Source: Brevundimonas sp.
GTDB taxonomy: Bacteria; Pseudomonadota; Alphaproteobacteria; Caulobacterales; Caulobacteraceae
Assembly (NCBI RefSeq): GCF_029945885.1
Contig: NZ_JAQSDK010000014.1
Location: forward strand, 62,001 to 126,000
Direction of reading: 5' to 3'
DNA: 64,000 nucleotides
Shown here: in pieces, positions 44,700 through 53,949 of the stretch
Numbering within the stretch: the first letter of the stretch is position 1
Layout of the letters: each line of letters starts with the position of its first letter
Program-made: the position numbers and the translations under genes
Notes under the pieces: generated by a model
The model's database searches: none
What the model was told of the DNA's origin: nothing
What the model saw: the letters and a program-made list of their open reading frames with translations, nothing else

Positions 44700-44990
44700 C
44701 TACTGGTCTTCCTCGAAGCGCAGGGCCACCAGTTCGGCCAGGGCGGTCACGGCCGCCGCGGCGTCGGGGCCGGTGGCGGTGATCTCGATGGTCGAGCCGA
44801 TGCCCGCCCCCAGCATCAGCAGCCCCATGATCGACAGGGCGTTGACCGAGGTGCCTTCGCGGCTGACCTGGATCTCGGCGTCGAAGGTCGAGGCCAGTTT
44901 GACGAATTTGGCCGAGGCCCGGGCGTGCAGGCCGCGGGCGTTGCAGATGTCGACAGTGGCCTGGGCCGGAGTCGGGACGGACGGGCTCAT
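44700..44990 (-). CDS. ptsH: HPr-family phosphocarrier protein
   Basis: A 96-residue HPr. The phosphorylated histidine lies in CNARGLHARASAKFVKLAS (GLHAR), and the later conserved element is TSVNALSIMGLLMLGAG, where a regulatory serine is expected in the SIMGL region. The C-terminal acidic tail EEDQ is unremarkable. The start overlaps the ptsM stop by 4 bases (ATGA), so the two are coupled. A GGAGAG site precedes it. In alphaproteobacteria this set does not move sugars but acts with HPr kinase and EI-type enzymes in global regulation. No EI gene lies here. Confidence 0.94.
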   Translation of the reverse strand: MSPSVPTPAQATVDICNARGLHARASAKFVKLASTFDAEIQVSREGTSVNALSIMGLLMLGAGIGSTIEITATGPDAAAAVTALAELVALRFEEDQ

Positions 44991-45391
44991 TTCTCTCCCG
45001 ACAGGACCCAGGAGGCGACCGAGATATATTTGCGACCGGCGTCCTGGGCGTGGGCGACACAGGCCTCCAGCGGCTCGCGTCCGCGCACACTGGCCAGTTT
45101 GATCAACATCGGCAGGTTGAGCCCGGCGATCACCTCGGCCTGGGTCTCGGCCATCACCGAAATGGCCAGGTTCGAGGGGGTGCCGCCGAACATGTCGGTC
45201 AGCAGGATGACGCCATTGCCGTCATCGACGGCGCGGCAGGCATCGACGATGTCGCGGCGGCGCCGCTCCATGTCGTCCTCCGGCCCGATGCAGATGGCCG
45301 CGACTCCGCGCTGCGGACCGACCACATGCTCCATGGCGGAGAGAAATTCAGCCGCCAGCCCGCCGTGGGTGACGATCACCAGCCCGATCAT
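44987..45391 (-). CDS. ptsM: PTS EIIA component, mannose/Man-type
   Basis: A 134-residue EIIA-Man family protein that accepts phosphate from HPr. The active histidine is in IGLVIVTHGGLAAEFL. The second conserved element is GVILLTDMFGGTPSNLAIS with the expected glycine-rich loop. No membrane EIIC or EIID is encoded nearby, as usual in alphaproteobacteria, where it is a regulatory remnant. It overlaps ptsH by 4 bases and follows hprK by about 98 bp. Confidence 0.93.
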   Translation of the reverse strand: MIGLVIVTHGGLAAEFLSAMEHVVGPQRGVAAICIGPEDDMERRRRDIVDACRAVDDGNGVILLTDMFGGTPSNLAISVMAETQAEVIAGLNLPMLIKLASVRGREPLEACVAHAQDAGRKYISVASWVLSGEK

Positions 45392-45489
45392 GAAGGCTTC
45401 ACCAACTCAACGCCCCCGCGTCGTCCGCCACGTCGGACCTTGTCCGAACGGACCGCAAGCCGCGCGAGATAGCCCAATCCGGCCGGGGA

Positions 45490-45912
45490 TTAAAGCGCAG
45501 CCGTCGCTGCGGCGATAATTTCAACCGCCGAGGCATGTCGGGCGATCAGCTTCAACCGGGGCAGGTCCAGGCCGGCCACGGTGACCCGGTCCGGCTCCGG
45601 CAGCCGCTCCGGGGCCTGGACCCCACAGTCGACCGCCAGCACCAGCCGTGCGAGTCCGAGATGACGGACGGCGACGATTCCGAGGCCGCGTGCCTCGATC
45701 CGCCCGGCGATCCGGGCCGGAGGCGCGGCATACAGGGCCCCGGCCGAGGCGAAGACATGGCTGTAGTCGTCGGCCACCAGCTGCCAGCCCCGGCCGATCA
45801 GTCGCAGGGCCAGGTCGCTCTTGCCCGACCCGGAGGGGCCGCTGATCATCACGCCGGTCCAGCCGGTCGCCGGCACCCAGCAGGCCACCGTGGTGGCGTG
45901 GACCAGGCTCAC
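45490..45912 (-). CDS. hprK: HPr kinase/phosphorylase, short alphaproteobacterial form
   Basis: A 140-residue protein corresponding only to the C-terminal catalytic part of Gram-positive HprK. The Walker A is ISGPSGSGKSDLALRLI and the following LVADDYSHVFA holds the HprK/P Asp pair. RIEARGLGIVAVRHL is the HprK signature loop. This short form is usual in alphaproteobacteria. The GTG start at 45912 overlaps the chvG stop (GTGA), so chvG and hprK are coupled. It phosphorylates HPr on serine in this group, a family inference. EIIA follows after 98 bp. Confidence 0.92.
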   Translation of the reverse strand: MSLVHATTVACWVPATGWTGVMISGPSGSGKSDLALRLIGRGWQLVADDYSHVFASAGALYAAPPARIAGRIEARGLGIVAVRHLGLARLVLAVDCGVQAPERLPEPDRVTVAGLDLPRLKLIARHASAVEIIAAATAAL

Positions 45913-47573
45913 GTCTGGCGGCCGGCCAGCGGCAGGGCGACCTCGAACCGGGCCCCGAGCACCGTGCCATCCGGGCCGGTGCGGTTTTCGGCCCGGACCG
46001 ACCCGCCGTGGGCCGCGACGATCTGGCGCACGATCGACAGGCCGAGGCCGGAGTTGGAGCCGAAGGCCGTGCCCTTGGGGCGGGAGGTGTAGAAACGTTC
46101 GAACACCGTCTCCAGATTGTCGTCCGGGATGCCCGGGCCGTCGTCCTCGACCCGGACCACCAGCGGCCGCTGCGGATCGGCCCCGTCCCGGGCCAGGCTG
46201 ACGCGAACCTCGCCGCCGGCCGGGCTGAACGAGCGGGCGTTGTCGATCAGGTTGCGGAACACCTGGCCCATCGGGCCGTCGCGGCCGCTGACCATGGCCG
46301 GTTCGGTCCCGGCGGTCAGTCGCACCGGGGCCTCGCCGGGCTTCAGGCTGGCTGCATAGACGCTGACGATATCCGACAGCAGGGTCGCGACATCGACCGG
46401 TCGCGGCCGGTCGCGCGACAGTTCGGCATCGAGACGCGAGGCATTGGAGATGTCGGTGATCAGCCGGTCCAGCCGCCGGACGTCCTGTTGCAGCAGGGTC
46501 GTCAGTCGCTCGCGCTGGACCTCGGTCTTGACCAGGGGCAGGGTTTCCAGCGCCGAGCGGATCGAGGTCAGCGGATTCTTGATCTCGTGCGAGACGTCGG
46601 CGGCGAACCGTTCGATCGCGTCCATCCGGTCCGACAGGGTCTCGGTCATCGTCTCCAGCGACCGGGCCAGGTCGCCGATCTCGTCGCGCCGACCCTCGAG
46701 GTCGGGCAGGGAGATGGCGCGGGCACGCTGCAGCCGCACCTGGTCCGCCGCCGCCGCCAGTCGCAGCACCGGCCGGGCCACGAACAGATGCAGCAGCAGG
46801 GATGACAGCAGCGACACGACCAGGGCCACCAGGGCGAAGGGCATCAGGGCCCGCCGCTGGGCGGCCAGGATGGCGTCCACATCGCCCGCCTCCAGGGTCA
46901 GCACGCCCAGGACCTTTTCGACGTGACGGATCGGCACGGAGACCGACACCACCCGGTCGCCGCTTTCCGAGACCCGCACCCCGGCCTGGGGCTGGCCGGC
47001 CAGGGCCAGGTCGACCTCATGGGTCAGGGCGGCGGCGGCCCGATCCTGGCGTTCGGTCGTGCGTCGGGTCACGGCCGCGTCGGGGCGGGTCACGGGGGTT
47101 CCCGCCGGGCGGGCCGGGGGAAGGGCCTCGCCGGGAATGGCCTCGGTGACGAAATAGCTGTCGGTTACGGGCAGGCCGTCGATATCGTACAGCCGCGCCC
47201 GTTGGCCGGTCGGGATGAAATTGTCGCGCAGCCATTTCGACGCCTGGATCGCGTCGAGCTCGGGCCGCGGCTCACCCCGGGTAATGCCCAGCTGGCCGAG
47301 GACGTTGGACAGCAGTTCAGCCTGGACCGACAGGGACTCCTGCTTGGCCTCGACAAGGCCGCGTTTCCATTCGTTCAGGGCCAGGGCCCCGCCGAACAGG
47401 ATCAGCAGACTGAGCAGGTTGAGCGCCAGAATCAGCGCGCCGAGCCGCGACCCCCCGAAATGGACCAGCCGGCGACGCAGGCGGGCGGCCTTCCCGGGGG
47501 CGGCCTCCCCGGCGACGGTGTCGCCGGGAGGGTCGTTCCGGTCAGCTTTCGCGATAGCGGTAACCGACGCCAT
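45909..47573 (-). CDS. chvG: ChvG-type sensor histidine kinase
   Basis: A 554-residue membrane histidine kinase. One membrane segment occurs near residue 40-60 ([20 protein letters not shown]), a periplasmic sensor region follows, the second membrane segment is [19 protein letters not shown], then HAMP. The H-box is [20 protein letters not shown]. The catalytic region has [30 protein letters not shown] and [18 protein letters not shown]. The gene starts 32 bp inside the chvI end, so chvI-chvG-hprK are tightly coupled. ChvG/ExoS senses acid or envelope state in alphaproteobacteria, with ChvI as partner. The start at 47573 is the only good ATG. Confidence 0.94.
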   Translation of the reverse strand: MASVTAIAKADRNDPPGDTVAGEAAPGKAARLRRRLVHFGGSRLGALILALNLLSLLILFGGALALNEWKRGLVEAKQESLSVQAELLSNVLGQLGITRGEPRPELDAIQASKWLRDNFIPTGQRARLYDIDGLPVTDSYFVTEAIPGEALPPARPAGTPVTRPDAAVTRRTTERQDRAAAALTHEVDLALAGQPQAGVRVSESGDRVVSVSVPIRHVEKVLGVLTLEAGDVDAILAAQRRALMPFALVALVVSLLSSLLLHLFVARPVLRLAAAADQVRLQRARAISLPDLEGRRDEIGDLARSLETMTETLSDRMDAIERFAADVSHEIKNPLTSIRSALETLPLVKTEVQRERLTTLLQQDVRRLDRLITDISNASRLDAELSRDRPRPVDVATLLSDIVSVYAASLKPGEAPVRLTAGTEPAMVSGRDGPMGQVFRNLIDNARSFSPAGGEVRVSLARDGADPQRPLVVRVEDDGPGIPDDNLETVFERFYTSRPKGTAFGSNSGLGLSIVRQIVAAHGGSVRAENRTGPDGTVLGARFEVALPLAGRQT

Positions 47574-48246
47574 ACAGGGTCTCGATCGCGTCGAACTCGG
47601 GATCGACGACCCGGAATTTCTTGCGCATCCGTTTGACGTGGCTGTCGATCGTGCGGTCGTCGACATAGACCTGATCGTCGTAGGCGGCGTCCATGAGGTT
47701 GTCGCGGCTCTTCACGAAGCCGGGGCGCTGGGCCAGGGCCTGCAGCAGCAGGAATTCGGTGACGGTCAGCTTGACCGGCTTGCCCTCCCAGGTGCTCTCG
47801 TGACGGGCCGGGTCCATGGTCAGCTTGCCGCGGCGAATGGCCTTGGACGAATTCTCCAGCGACGGTTCCGCCTCCTGGCCGTCGGCCCCGGTCCGGCGCA
47901 GCAGCGCCTTGACCCGTTCAATCAGCAGGCGCTGGCTGAACGGCTTGTGGATGTAGTCGTCGGCCCCGAGGTTGAAGCCCAGGATCTCGTCGATCTCCTC
48001 GTCCTTGGAGGTCAGCATGATGACCGGGATCTGCGAGGTCTGGCGCAGGCGGCGCAACACCTCCATCCCGTCCATGCGCGGCATCTTGACGTCCAGGATA
48101 ACCAGGTCCGGCGGATCGGACTCGAGCGCTTCCAGCCCGGCGGCCCCGTCATGATAGGCCGTGATCTTGTGGCCATGGCTTTCCAGCGCCAGGGACACGG
48201 AGGCGACGATGTTCTCGTCATCGTCGACCAGGGTGATGTTCGCCAA
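47542..48246 (-). CDS. chvI: ChvI-type OmpR family response regulator
   Basis: A 234-residue response regulator. The receiver has [13 protein letters not shown], the phospho-aspartate in [15 protein letters not shown], and the switch lysine in [13 protein letters not shown]. The C-terminal winged helix contains [20 protein letters not shown] and [19 protein letters not shown], ending with GVGYRYRE. The TTG start at 48246 is chosen because a GAGGAGAG site lies a few bases upstream and the protein then begins [10 protein letters not shown], as its homologues do. The open frame upstream of that has no family character. It leads the chvI-chvG-hprK set and is divergent from a large conserved hypothetical gene. 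Confidence 0.94.
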   Translation of the reverse strand: MANITLVDDDENIVASVSLALESHGHKITAYHDGAAGLEALESDPPDLVILDVKMPRMDGMEVLRRLRQTSQIPVIMLTSKDEEIDEILGFNLGADDYIHKPFSQRLLIERVKALLRRTGADGQEAEPSLENSSKAIRRGKLTMDPARHESTWEGKPVKLTVTEFLLLQALAQRPGFVKSRDNLMDAAYDDQVYVDDRTIDSHVKRMRKKFRVVDPEFDAIETLYGVGYRYRES

Positions 48247-48439
48247 TGGGCTCTCCTCAATACGCGGCCTGGGGGTCGCGACGCTCGCGGCCTGAACCGG
48301 GAACGCGCCACAAGCGTAACCGTTCTCCGAAATCGCGTTGACAATACGGCCACCGCCCCTGCGCCGCCAGTCGTGTCGTCGCAACGCCCCCTTAAAGCCT
48401 TTGTGCGACGGTGCGGGTTGTTCCCTGTGTGAGTACCCG

Positions 48440-50152
48440 ATGGCCGGTCCCGTCCACTACGAAGTCTATATTCGAAAGACCGCTCCCGCGCCCTGGTCGC
48501 TGCTGATGGCGACCGAAGACCGGGCCAGGGCGATCGAGACGGCCGAGGACCTGCTTGCGGATCGCCGGGCCGCGGCCGTGCGCGTGACCAAGGAGATGCT
48601 CGACCAGGGCACGATGGAGTTCTCCAGCGTCACCCTGATGACGCGCGGGGCCCCGGAGGTGAAGCAGAAGCGGGTCGTGGCCGCCGATGACGCGGGGCCG
48701 CGCTGCAACGGGCCCGAGGACCTCTACAGCCCCTATGCCCGGGAGATCATCGGCCGGGTGCTCGAGGACTGGCTGGGCCGCCAGGGGGTGACGGCCTTTG
48801 AACTGCTGCACCGTCCCGACCTGGCCGAACGGCTGGAAACGGGGGGCACCGAACTGCAGCACGCGATCCAGAAGGTCGCCGTTCCCGAGAGCCAGGCGGT
48901 TGGCCAGACGGTGCACGACCTGTTGCGCCACTATCAGCGCCTCAGCGATGCGGCCATCGAACGTCTGGTCTCGGCCGGTCGTCGCGGCCTGTTCCCCGAC
49001 CTCGAGTCCCATTCCCTGGCGGATATCGCCCATCGCATCTCGGCCTCCCCGGAGCGGGGGCTGATCATCGGCGGTGTCATCGCCCGGGCCCTGACCGACA
49101 TCCGCGGCGGACGGCTGCGTCTGGACAAGCTGATGGACCTGGCGGAACGCGCCCCGATGGAGGGCTCGCCCCGGGCCCTGGTCATGGTCGCCATCGAACA
49201 GGTGCTGTGCGAGACCGTCGCCGTGCGCACCAATCTGGCCGATATTCTCGGCCCGGCGCTGGACCAGGGGTCCAGTCTCGCCGCCGTGGTCCATATGGTC
49301 GCCCCGCGCGAGGTCGCCGCCCTGGTCGCCCATGATGCGCGGATCGCCCTGCATATTCCGCCGGTGTCCGGCCCCGCGGCCCGGCTGAGCGCGCGGCTCG
49401 AGGCCAATGAATTTCCGCTGCTGGCCGCGGCCCTGTCGCGGATGGTGGTGCGCGAACTGGTGTCACCGCGTCGGCTGCGCCCCAATGATGCGCCGGGCGA
49501 GATCGAGATCCTGCGCACCCTGGCCATGGCCCTGACCTCGGCGGCCGGCCGGCTGCTGACCCTCGAGGAGGTGCAGTCCGCCTTCGTCGAACGCTCCAAG
49601 GGTCTGGTCATCGCCGATTTCGTCGGGGCCTATGTCCAGCATTGCGAGACGATCCTGTGCGAGGCCGAGCATCTGGTGCGGCTGTGCGAGAACGTCACCG
49701 GCTCGGCCAACAAACGGGCCGCGGCGCGCTGGCTGGCGGCCTGCGTCGGCTCCCTGCGCTTCGAGTCCGAGATGCGCGCCCCCGGCCTGTCGGCGGCCCA
49801 GAAGCTGTCCATCCTCGCGCGACTGCAGCGGTCGGTGCGCGGGGCCATGCTGAACGAACGCGACACCGAGGTTATCGGCGGCACCATCGGCACAGTCGGC
49901 GGGGTGGTCGAGTCCGAGGCCAAACTGGCCCTGCAACTGGCCCGGGCCCCGGCTCCGATCCAGCAGAAGCTGACCCTGCTGCTGCGACTGGCCACCGGCG
50001 AGACCGCGCCACTGGGCCCGGCCGCCGACCGGGCGAAAGTCGAGGCCCTGCGGCTGCTCAGGGCCCCGGACTCGCGCGCCACCCTGGCCGCCGATCCCGC
50101 CGCCCTGGCCCCGCTGCGCACCCTGATGCAGGCGGCCGGTCTGGCGGCCTAG
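48440..50152 (+). CDS. Large conserved hypothetical protein, divergent from chvI
   Basis: A 570-residue soluble protein I do not recognise. The start [16 protein letters not shown] at 48440 follows a low-complexity stretch and is preferred to a longer frame. Residues 1-75 look like a small alpha/beta domain with [19 protein letters not shown]. The rest is mostly helical, with several leucine-rich segments ([35 protein letters not shown]) and a late [20 protein letters not shown]. No signal peptide or membrane segment. It lies 193 bp from the divergent chvI, so shared control is possible. It resembles hypothetical proteins of Caulobacterales only in style, and no domain can be claimed. Confidence 0.78.
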   Translation: MAGPVHYEVYIRKTAPAPWSLLMATEDRARAIETAEDLLADRRAAAVRVTKEMLDQGTMEFSSVTLMTRGAPEVKQKRVVAADDAGPRCNGPEDLYSPYAREIIGRVLEDWLGRQGVTAFELLHRPDLAERLETGGTELQHAIQKVAVPESQAVGQTVHDLLRHYQRLSDAAIERLVSAGRRGLFPDLESHSLADIAHRISASPERGLIIGGVIARALTDIRGGRLRLDKLMDLAERAPMEGSPRALVMVAIEQVLCETVAVRTNLADILGPALDQGSSLAAVVHMVAPREVAALVAHDARIALHIPPVSGPAARLSARLEANEFPLLAAALSRMVVRELVSPRRLRPNDAPGEIEILRTLAMALTSAAGRLLTLEEVQSAFVERSKGLVIADFVGAYVQHCETILCEAEHLVRLCENVTGSANKRAAARWLAACVGSLRFESEMRAPGLSAAQKLSILARLQRSVRGAMLNERDTEVIGGTIGTVGGVVESEAKLALQLARAPAPIQQKLTLLLRLATGETAPLGPAADRAKVEALRLLRAPDSRATLAADPAALAPLRTLMQAAGLAA

Positions 50153-50202
50153 AGGCCGTCAGACCGGTCCCGAAGGGTCAGGTTGACGGCCACCGAAAGG
50201 CT

Positions 50203-50502
50203 TCAGTCGAAGATGTCGAAGATGCTGTCGCGCTTCTTCTTGCGGTATTTTTGATCGTCGTCGCGGTAGCGCGGCGGTTCGCGATAGGCCTGCTGCGGCT
50301 GATGACCCCATGGCTGGGGCGCGGCGGGTTGCGGCGGCGGGGCCGAGGCGCGGCCGGTCTCGGCGGCACCGGCCATCAGCTTCTCCAGCTCGCCCCGGTC
50401 CAGCCAGACGCCGCGGCAGGTCGGGCACATGTCGAACTGAACGCCGTTCCGCTCCAGCGTCTGCATCGGATTGTCGTCGTTGGGGCACATCAGTAGCGGC
50501 AT
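50203..50502 (-). CDS. TFIIB-type zinc ribbon protein
   Basis: A 99-residue protein starting MPLLMCPNDDNPMQTLER. It has one zinc ribbon with ligands in MCPNDD and MCPTCRGVWLDRGELEKL, the zf-TFIIB pattern. A proline- and glutamine-rich middle (SAPPPQPAAPQPWG) follows, then a basic C-terminus DQKYRKKKRDSIFDIFD. Such proteins occur widely with no agreed function. The start was moved down from a longer low-quality frame. It is convergent with the large hypothetical gene, with about 50 bp between their stops. Confidence 0.82.
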   Translation of the reverse strand: MPLLMCPNDDNPMQTLERNGVQFDMCPTCRGVWLDRGELEKLMAGAAETGRASAPPPQPAAPQPWGHQPQQAYREPPRYRDDDQKYRKKKRDSIFDIFD

Positions 50503-50720
50503 GGGGCGGATCTCTCTGATCGGAATGCAGAAGGGATCGGGCGCTCCAGCACCGCTTGGGGGGGCCAGAGTCGAACGCCAGGGCGCCCGATGCGGTCCGA
50601 CATCACGCGCCACCGACGGTTTTGGAGGAAACCGACAGCGGCCGCGCCAGAGGGGCCCGTCCCGCCGTTTCACGCTGAGGCCGCGACCTGCGCACGGCAA
50701 GAGTCCGAAAGGTCGCAGGC

Positions 50721-52097
50721 CTAGCAGACCTGTCCGGCGGCCCAGCCCGACGACCAGGCCCACTGGAAATTATAGCCGCCCAGCCAGCCGGTGATGTCGA
50801 CCGCCTCGCCGATCACATACAGGCCGGGCACGGTCTTCACCGCCATCGTCTGCTGGTCCAGCTGGTCGGTGGCCACCCCGCCCAGGGTGACCTCGGCCGT
50901 GCGATAGCCCTCGGACCCGACCGGCTTGACCGTCCAGGCGTTGACCGCCTGATCCAGCCGCGCCAACGCCTTGCCCCCGACCTCGGCCAGTTTGCCCGAC
51001 ACCTGTTCCCGTTCGCACAGGCTCTCGGCCAGCCGCCGCGGCACGATATGACCCAGCGCCGTATGCACCGCCGCCTTGCCGCCGTTCTCCTCGCGCGCCG
51101 CCTTCAGCCGGGCCAGCACATCGACGCCCGGGGCCATGCTGACCGTGATCGCCTCGCCCTCGCGCCAGTAGGAGCTGATCTGCAATATCGCCGGCCCCGA
51201 CAGGCCGCGATGGGTGAACAGCATGGCTTCGGCGAAGCCGATCTCTTTTTGGGGCCTACCGCGCTCCGCGCTACTTGAGGGCATGATGTTGGGCCTATCG
51301 CCCTTCGGGCTACTTGAGGCCATGAGGTTGGGCCTACCGCGCTCCGCGCAACTTGAGGCCATGACGTTGGGCCTATCGCCCTTCGGGCTACTTGAGGCCG
51401 GATTGTCGGTGGGGGTGTTGGTGGGTTCGGGCCGGTTTTTGACCACCACATCCACCGCCACCCCCGCCAGCGGCAGCAGGGTCTCCAGCAGGCCGGTCTC
51501 GAAGGTCAGGGGCACCAGGGCCGGCCGCGTCTCGGTCACCCGCAGGCCGAACGCCCGCGCGGTGTCACAGGCCCAGCCGGTGGCCCCCATCTTGGGGATC
51601 GAGCGCCCGCCGCTGGCCAGCACCAGCGAGGTCGCCGTCACCGCCGTCCCGTCCGACAGCACTGCCGCGAACCCGTCCCCGGCCCGATCCACCGAGGCCA
51701 CCCCGGTCCCCGTCCGCAACACCACCCCGGCCTCACGCATCCCGTCCGTCAGCATACGGACGATCAGCTTCGCCGAGTCATCACAGAACAGCTGGCCCAG
51801 GGTCTTCTCGTGCCAGGCGATGCCCGCCTGATCCACCCGCTTGACAAAATCATGCTGCGAAAACCGCCTCAGCGCCGAGGTGGCGAAGCGTGGGTTCTCG
51901 CCGAGGAAATTCGCCGGCCCCGTGCCCGTATTGGTGAAATTACAGCGCCCCCCGCCCGAGATGCGGATCTTCTCGCCCGGGGCCCGGGCATGGTCGACCA
52001 CCAGCACCCGCCGCCCGCGCCGCCCCGCCTCGATCGCGCACATCATCCCGGCCGCCCCGGCCCCGACGATCAGGGTGTCATAGGTCTCTTTGGTCAT
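50721..52097 (-). CDS. HI0933/BaiN-type NAD(P)/FAD-dependent oxidoreductase with a repeat insertion
   Basis: A 458-residue flavoprotein. The FAD motif is LIVGAGAAGMMCAIEAG, followed by GEKIRISGGGRCNFTN, the invariant block of the family. The C-terminal FAD block is VIGEAVDITGWLGGYNFQWA. The family is usually about 390-410 residues. The extra length is a run of four 13-residue repeats at about residues 231-283 (patterns SSSPKGDRPN and SSSAERGRPN), encoded by a palindromic repeat array at 51250-51400. The insertion sits just before the conserved FTHRGLSGPA loop and keeps the frame. The function is uncertain. Some relatives reduce bile acids or related compounds, but most are uncharacterised. 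Start ATG at 52097. Confidence 0.88.
   Translation of the reverse strand: MTKETYDTLIVGAGAAGMMCAIEAGRRGRRVLVVDHARAPGEKIRISGGGRCNFTNTGTGPANFLGENPRFATSALRRFSQHDFVKRVDQAGIAWHEKTLGQLFCDDSAKLIVRMLTDGMREAGVVLRTGTGVASVDRAGDGFAAVLSDGTAVTATSLVLASGGRSIPKMGATGWACDTARAFGLRVTETRPALVPLTFETGLLETLLPLAGVAVDVVVKNRPEPTNTPTDNPASSSPKGDRPNVMASSCAERGRPNLMASSSPKGDRPNIMPSSSAERGRPQKEIGFAEAMLFTHRGLSGPAILQISSYWREGEAITVSMAPGVDVLARLKAAREENGGKAAVHTALGHIVPRRLAESLCEREQVSGKLAEVGGKALARLDQAVNAWTVKPVGSEGYRTAEVTLGGVATDQLDQQTMAVKTVPGLYVIGEAVDITGWLGGYNFQWAWSSGWAAGQVC
51250..51400. repeat. Four tandem 39-bp palindromic repeat units inside a coding sequence
   Basis: Units start near 51250, 51289, 51328 and 51367, exactly 39 bp (13 codons) apart. 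Each runs from GGGCCTA to CTTGAGGCC around a hairpin. Two hairpin types alternate: CGCGCTCCGCGC (units 1 and 3) and CGCCCTTCGGGC (units 2 and 4). The last unit loses similarity after AGGCC. A lone copy of the second type, with about two changes, is at 22384-22415. Confidence 0.92.
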
Positions 52098-52148
52098 GGC
52101 CGTCGTCTAGCAGGGCGGCGGTCGGCCCGCGAGCGGTGACCCCCGAGT

Positions 52149-52195
52149 CTCCTCCCCACTTCGTGGGGAGGGGGACCGCGAAGCGGTGGAGGGGC
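52149..52195 (+). repeat. Palindromic element copy 1
   Basis: About 47 bp made of two hairpins. The first is CTCCCCACTTCGTGGGGAG. The second is ACCGCGAAGCGGT followed by GGAGGGGCGCTAG. Other copies are at 52266-52315 (inverted), 52696-52742 and 54112-54158. It lies in the 334-bp stretch between the flavoprotein gene and the next open frame, which otherwise shows no gene. Confidence 0.88.
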
Positions 52196-52265
52196 GCTAG
52201 CGGCCCCACGGTCCCGTGCAATGGGTGACGGGGTGAAACGGGCTGGGTCCGTGCCGGGGCTAGTT

Positions 52266-52315
52266 CCCCTCCACCGCCTTCGGCGGTCCCCCTCCCCATG
52301 GAATGGGGAGGAGAC
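52266..52315 (-). repeat. Palindromic element copy 2 (inverted)
   Basis: Same element as at 52149 in the opposite orientation: CCCCTCCACCGCC and GGCGGT, then CTCCCCATGGAATGGGGAG. The two copies face each other 70 bp apart. Compensating differences between the stems preserve pairing. Confidence 0.88.
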
Positions 52316-52431
52316 GGGCACACCCATCCCTGTGCACAATAAGAACAAACCCGGAACATTCCCTTGCCCCCCGCCCGGGTCAATGCGCATCCTCCCCCCG
52401 GGGTCGGTCCCACAGTCCAGGAAGTTTTCAG

Positions 52432-52677
52432 ATGTCAGACCCCGACGCCGCCACCCGTCTGCTCGAGGCCCTGCGCGGCCTGGACCTGACCAGCGCCGAC
52501 GGCCGCGCCGGCCTGGGCACATTGCTGGCCGAGATCGAACGCGCCGCCCCCGACGCCATCCTGCAAAAGGCAGCGGGCATCGATCTCAGGCGGATGGGGT
52601 GGCGCGGCGCGCCGCGCCGCGCTCAAGCAGCGAGCGACCGCGTCGCGAGCGCTAGCGCCCAGCAAGAATGCGGCTGA
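52432..52677 (+). CDS. Small open frame, possibly a truncated gene
   Basis: An 81-residue open frame starting MSDPDAATRLLEALRGLDLT with AGGAAG at about 7 bases upstream, a good ribosome site. The first 45 residues look like a real amphipathic protein. From about residue 34 (EIERAAPDAILQKAAGID) on, the DNA is part of a 210-bp direct repeat that is found again at 53950, and the last 30 residues (RGAPRRAQAASDRVASASAQ) look like translated non-coding repeat. It may be the 5' stub of a gene whose end was replaced. I recognise no family. Confidence 0.4.
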   Translation: MSDPDAATRLLEALRGLDLTSADGRAGLGTLLAEIERAAPDAILQKAAGIDLRRMGWRGAPRRAQAASDRVASASAQQECG

Positions 52678-52742
52678 CACCGGCGGGGCCGCGCCGTCTC
52701 CTCCCCATTCCATGGGGAGGGGGACCGCGAAGCGGTGGAGGG
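52531..52742 (+). repeat. Direct repeat, left copy (about 212 bp)
   Basis: Starts GAGATCGAACGCG and ends at the palindromic element copy 3 (GTGGAGGG). The right copy is at 53950-54158, same orientation, nearly identical for most of its length with small differences and short indels. Together they flank the HsdR-N-like nuclease gene. Confidence 0.9.
52696..52742 (+). repeat. Palindromic element copy 3
   Basis: Same element as at 52149, here forming the right end of the left direct repeat: CTCCCCATTCCATGGGGAG followed by ACCGCGAAGCGGT and GGAGGG. Confidence 0.88.
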
Positions 52743-52779
52743 GCGCTAGCCGCCGCGCCGGACCGATGAAGGCCGGGGG

Positions 52780-53832
52780 CTAGCTGTCCAGCTCCTTGAT
52801 CCGGGCCTCGATCGCACCCGACAGCTGATAGATATCGGTCATGTCGGAGATCAGGTGGCGCTCCTCCGCCTTGTCGGTGAACGTCCCGACGTATTTGTTC
52901 GTCAGGCCGTTGAAGTGGAGCCGCGCGATGGTCTTGCGGTTGTTGTCGTCCAGCAGGACCGCGCAATAGGATTTCGCGTCCCGCATCACCACCCGGGTCG
53001 GCTTCACCAACTTGGCCGCGATGGCCTGGATGATGTGAAATCCGGCGATTTCCTCGGCGGTGGTCACGATCACATCGTCATCACCATCCGCATCCGTGTC
53101 GTCGGAGGCCGACGGCGCGGCGGCATTCAGCGCGGTCGACAGGCGTTCATTGACCTTGTCGCGAATGATGGCCGAGAAGGTCGAGACGATCATCCGGCTG
53201 AAACTGTCCCGGACCTGAGCGGTGACCCGCCCGCCCTGAACCCGGCTGGCCAACAGCCGCACCACCTCTTCCGAGGGCTCGGCCATCTCCTTCTCCAGTT
53301 CCTTGCGCAGCAGCGACTGCAGCTTCAGCAGCCCGGCTTCCTGGACGATCTTGTCGATATCGAACGTCTGTTTGGTGAATTTCTCGATGGTGCGCGCGTC
53401 GGCCGGCTTCAACGCGTCCATGCTGAAGGTGAAGAACGGCTTGTCGTCCATCTTGTTGGGCGCTTCGACGTCCGAATAGAATTGATAGACCACCCCGTTG
53501 GTCAAGATCGCCAGCCGCGCCTCCGTCACGCTGAAATAGCGGAACAACTGGCTGGCATGGTTCAGGTTCAGGGGCGCGGTGCTGGGTTTGCACTCGACCA
53601 GAATGCGAATCTTGCCGCCGTCACAGATGGCGTAGTCGACCTTCTCGCCCTTCTTGATCCCGACGTCGGCGGTGTATTCCGGCACGACCTCAGACGGATT
53701 GAACACATCGTAGCCGAGGGCCTGGATGAACGGCATGATCAGCGCGTTCTTGGCCGCCTCCTCGGTCAGCAGCACTTCGCGATGTTCGTGGGTTCGTTTG
53801 GCCAGCTCCGCCAGCCGCGATTGAAGATCCAT
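52780..53832 (-). CDS. Solitary HsdR N-terminal-like restriction nuclease protein
   Basis: A 350-residue protein resembling the N-terminal nuclease domain of type I restriction subunit R, here without helicase. The PD-(D/E)xK pattern is visible as D66 in GEKVDYAICDGG and E80-x-K82 in IRILVECKPS, with an upstream helix TEEAAKNALIMPFIQALGYD. The C-terminal part is helical with an acidic stretch (DDTDADGDDD) and a final beta-rich domain NRKTIARLHFNGLTNKYVG. Start ATG at 53832 has GGAGGGG upstream. Such solitary proteins are common in bacterial genomes and are often labelled restriction endonucleases. Activity is unproven. No hsdM, hsdS or helicase gene adjoins. It lies between two direct repeats and beside the SIR2 gene. 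Confidence 0.85.
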   Translation of the reverse strand: MDLQSRLAELAKRTHEHREVLLTEEAAKNALIMPFIQALGYDVFNPSEVVPEYTADVGIKKGEKVDYAICDGGKIRILVECKPSTAPLNLNHASQLFRYFSVTEARLAILTNGVVYQFYSDVEAPNKMDDKPFFTFSMDALKPADARTIEKFTKQTFDIDKIVQEAGLLKLQSLLRKELEKEMAEPSEEVVRLLASRVQGGRVTAQVRDSFSRMIVSTFSAIIRDKVNERLSTALNAAAPSASDDTDADGDDDVIVTTAEEIAGFHIIQAIAAKLVKPTRVVMRDAKSYCAVLLDDNNRKTIARLHFNGLTNKYVGTFTDKAEERHLISDMTDIYQLSGAIEARIKELDS

Positions 53833-53949
53833 CTGCCCCTCCAAGGTTGGGAAACAGCTAGTCAGCAACCGATGCGGGAGTCCAGTTTCGCGGGGCGCGA
53901 TGCTGTGATTTCCGTCGAGGCGCGCACCGACCCGGGTGCCGCGCCGGTC

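Noticed and set aside
51250..51400. Possible CRISPR array (regular repeats)
   Set aside because: Units are adjacent with no unique spacers, each is 39 bp and in frame inside a gene. No cas genes are present.
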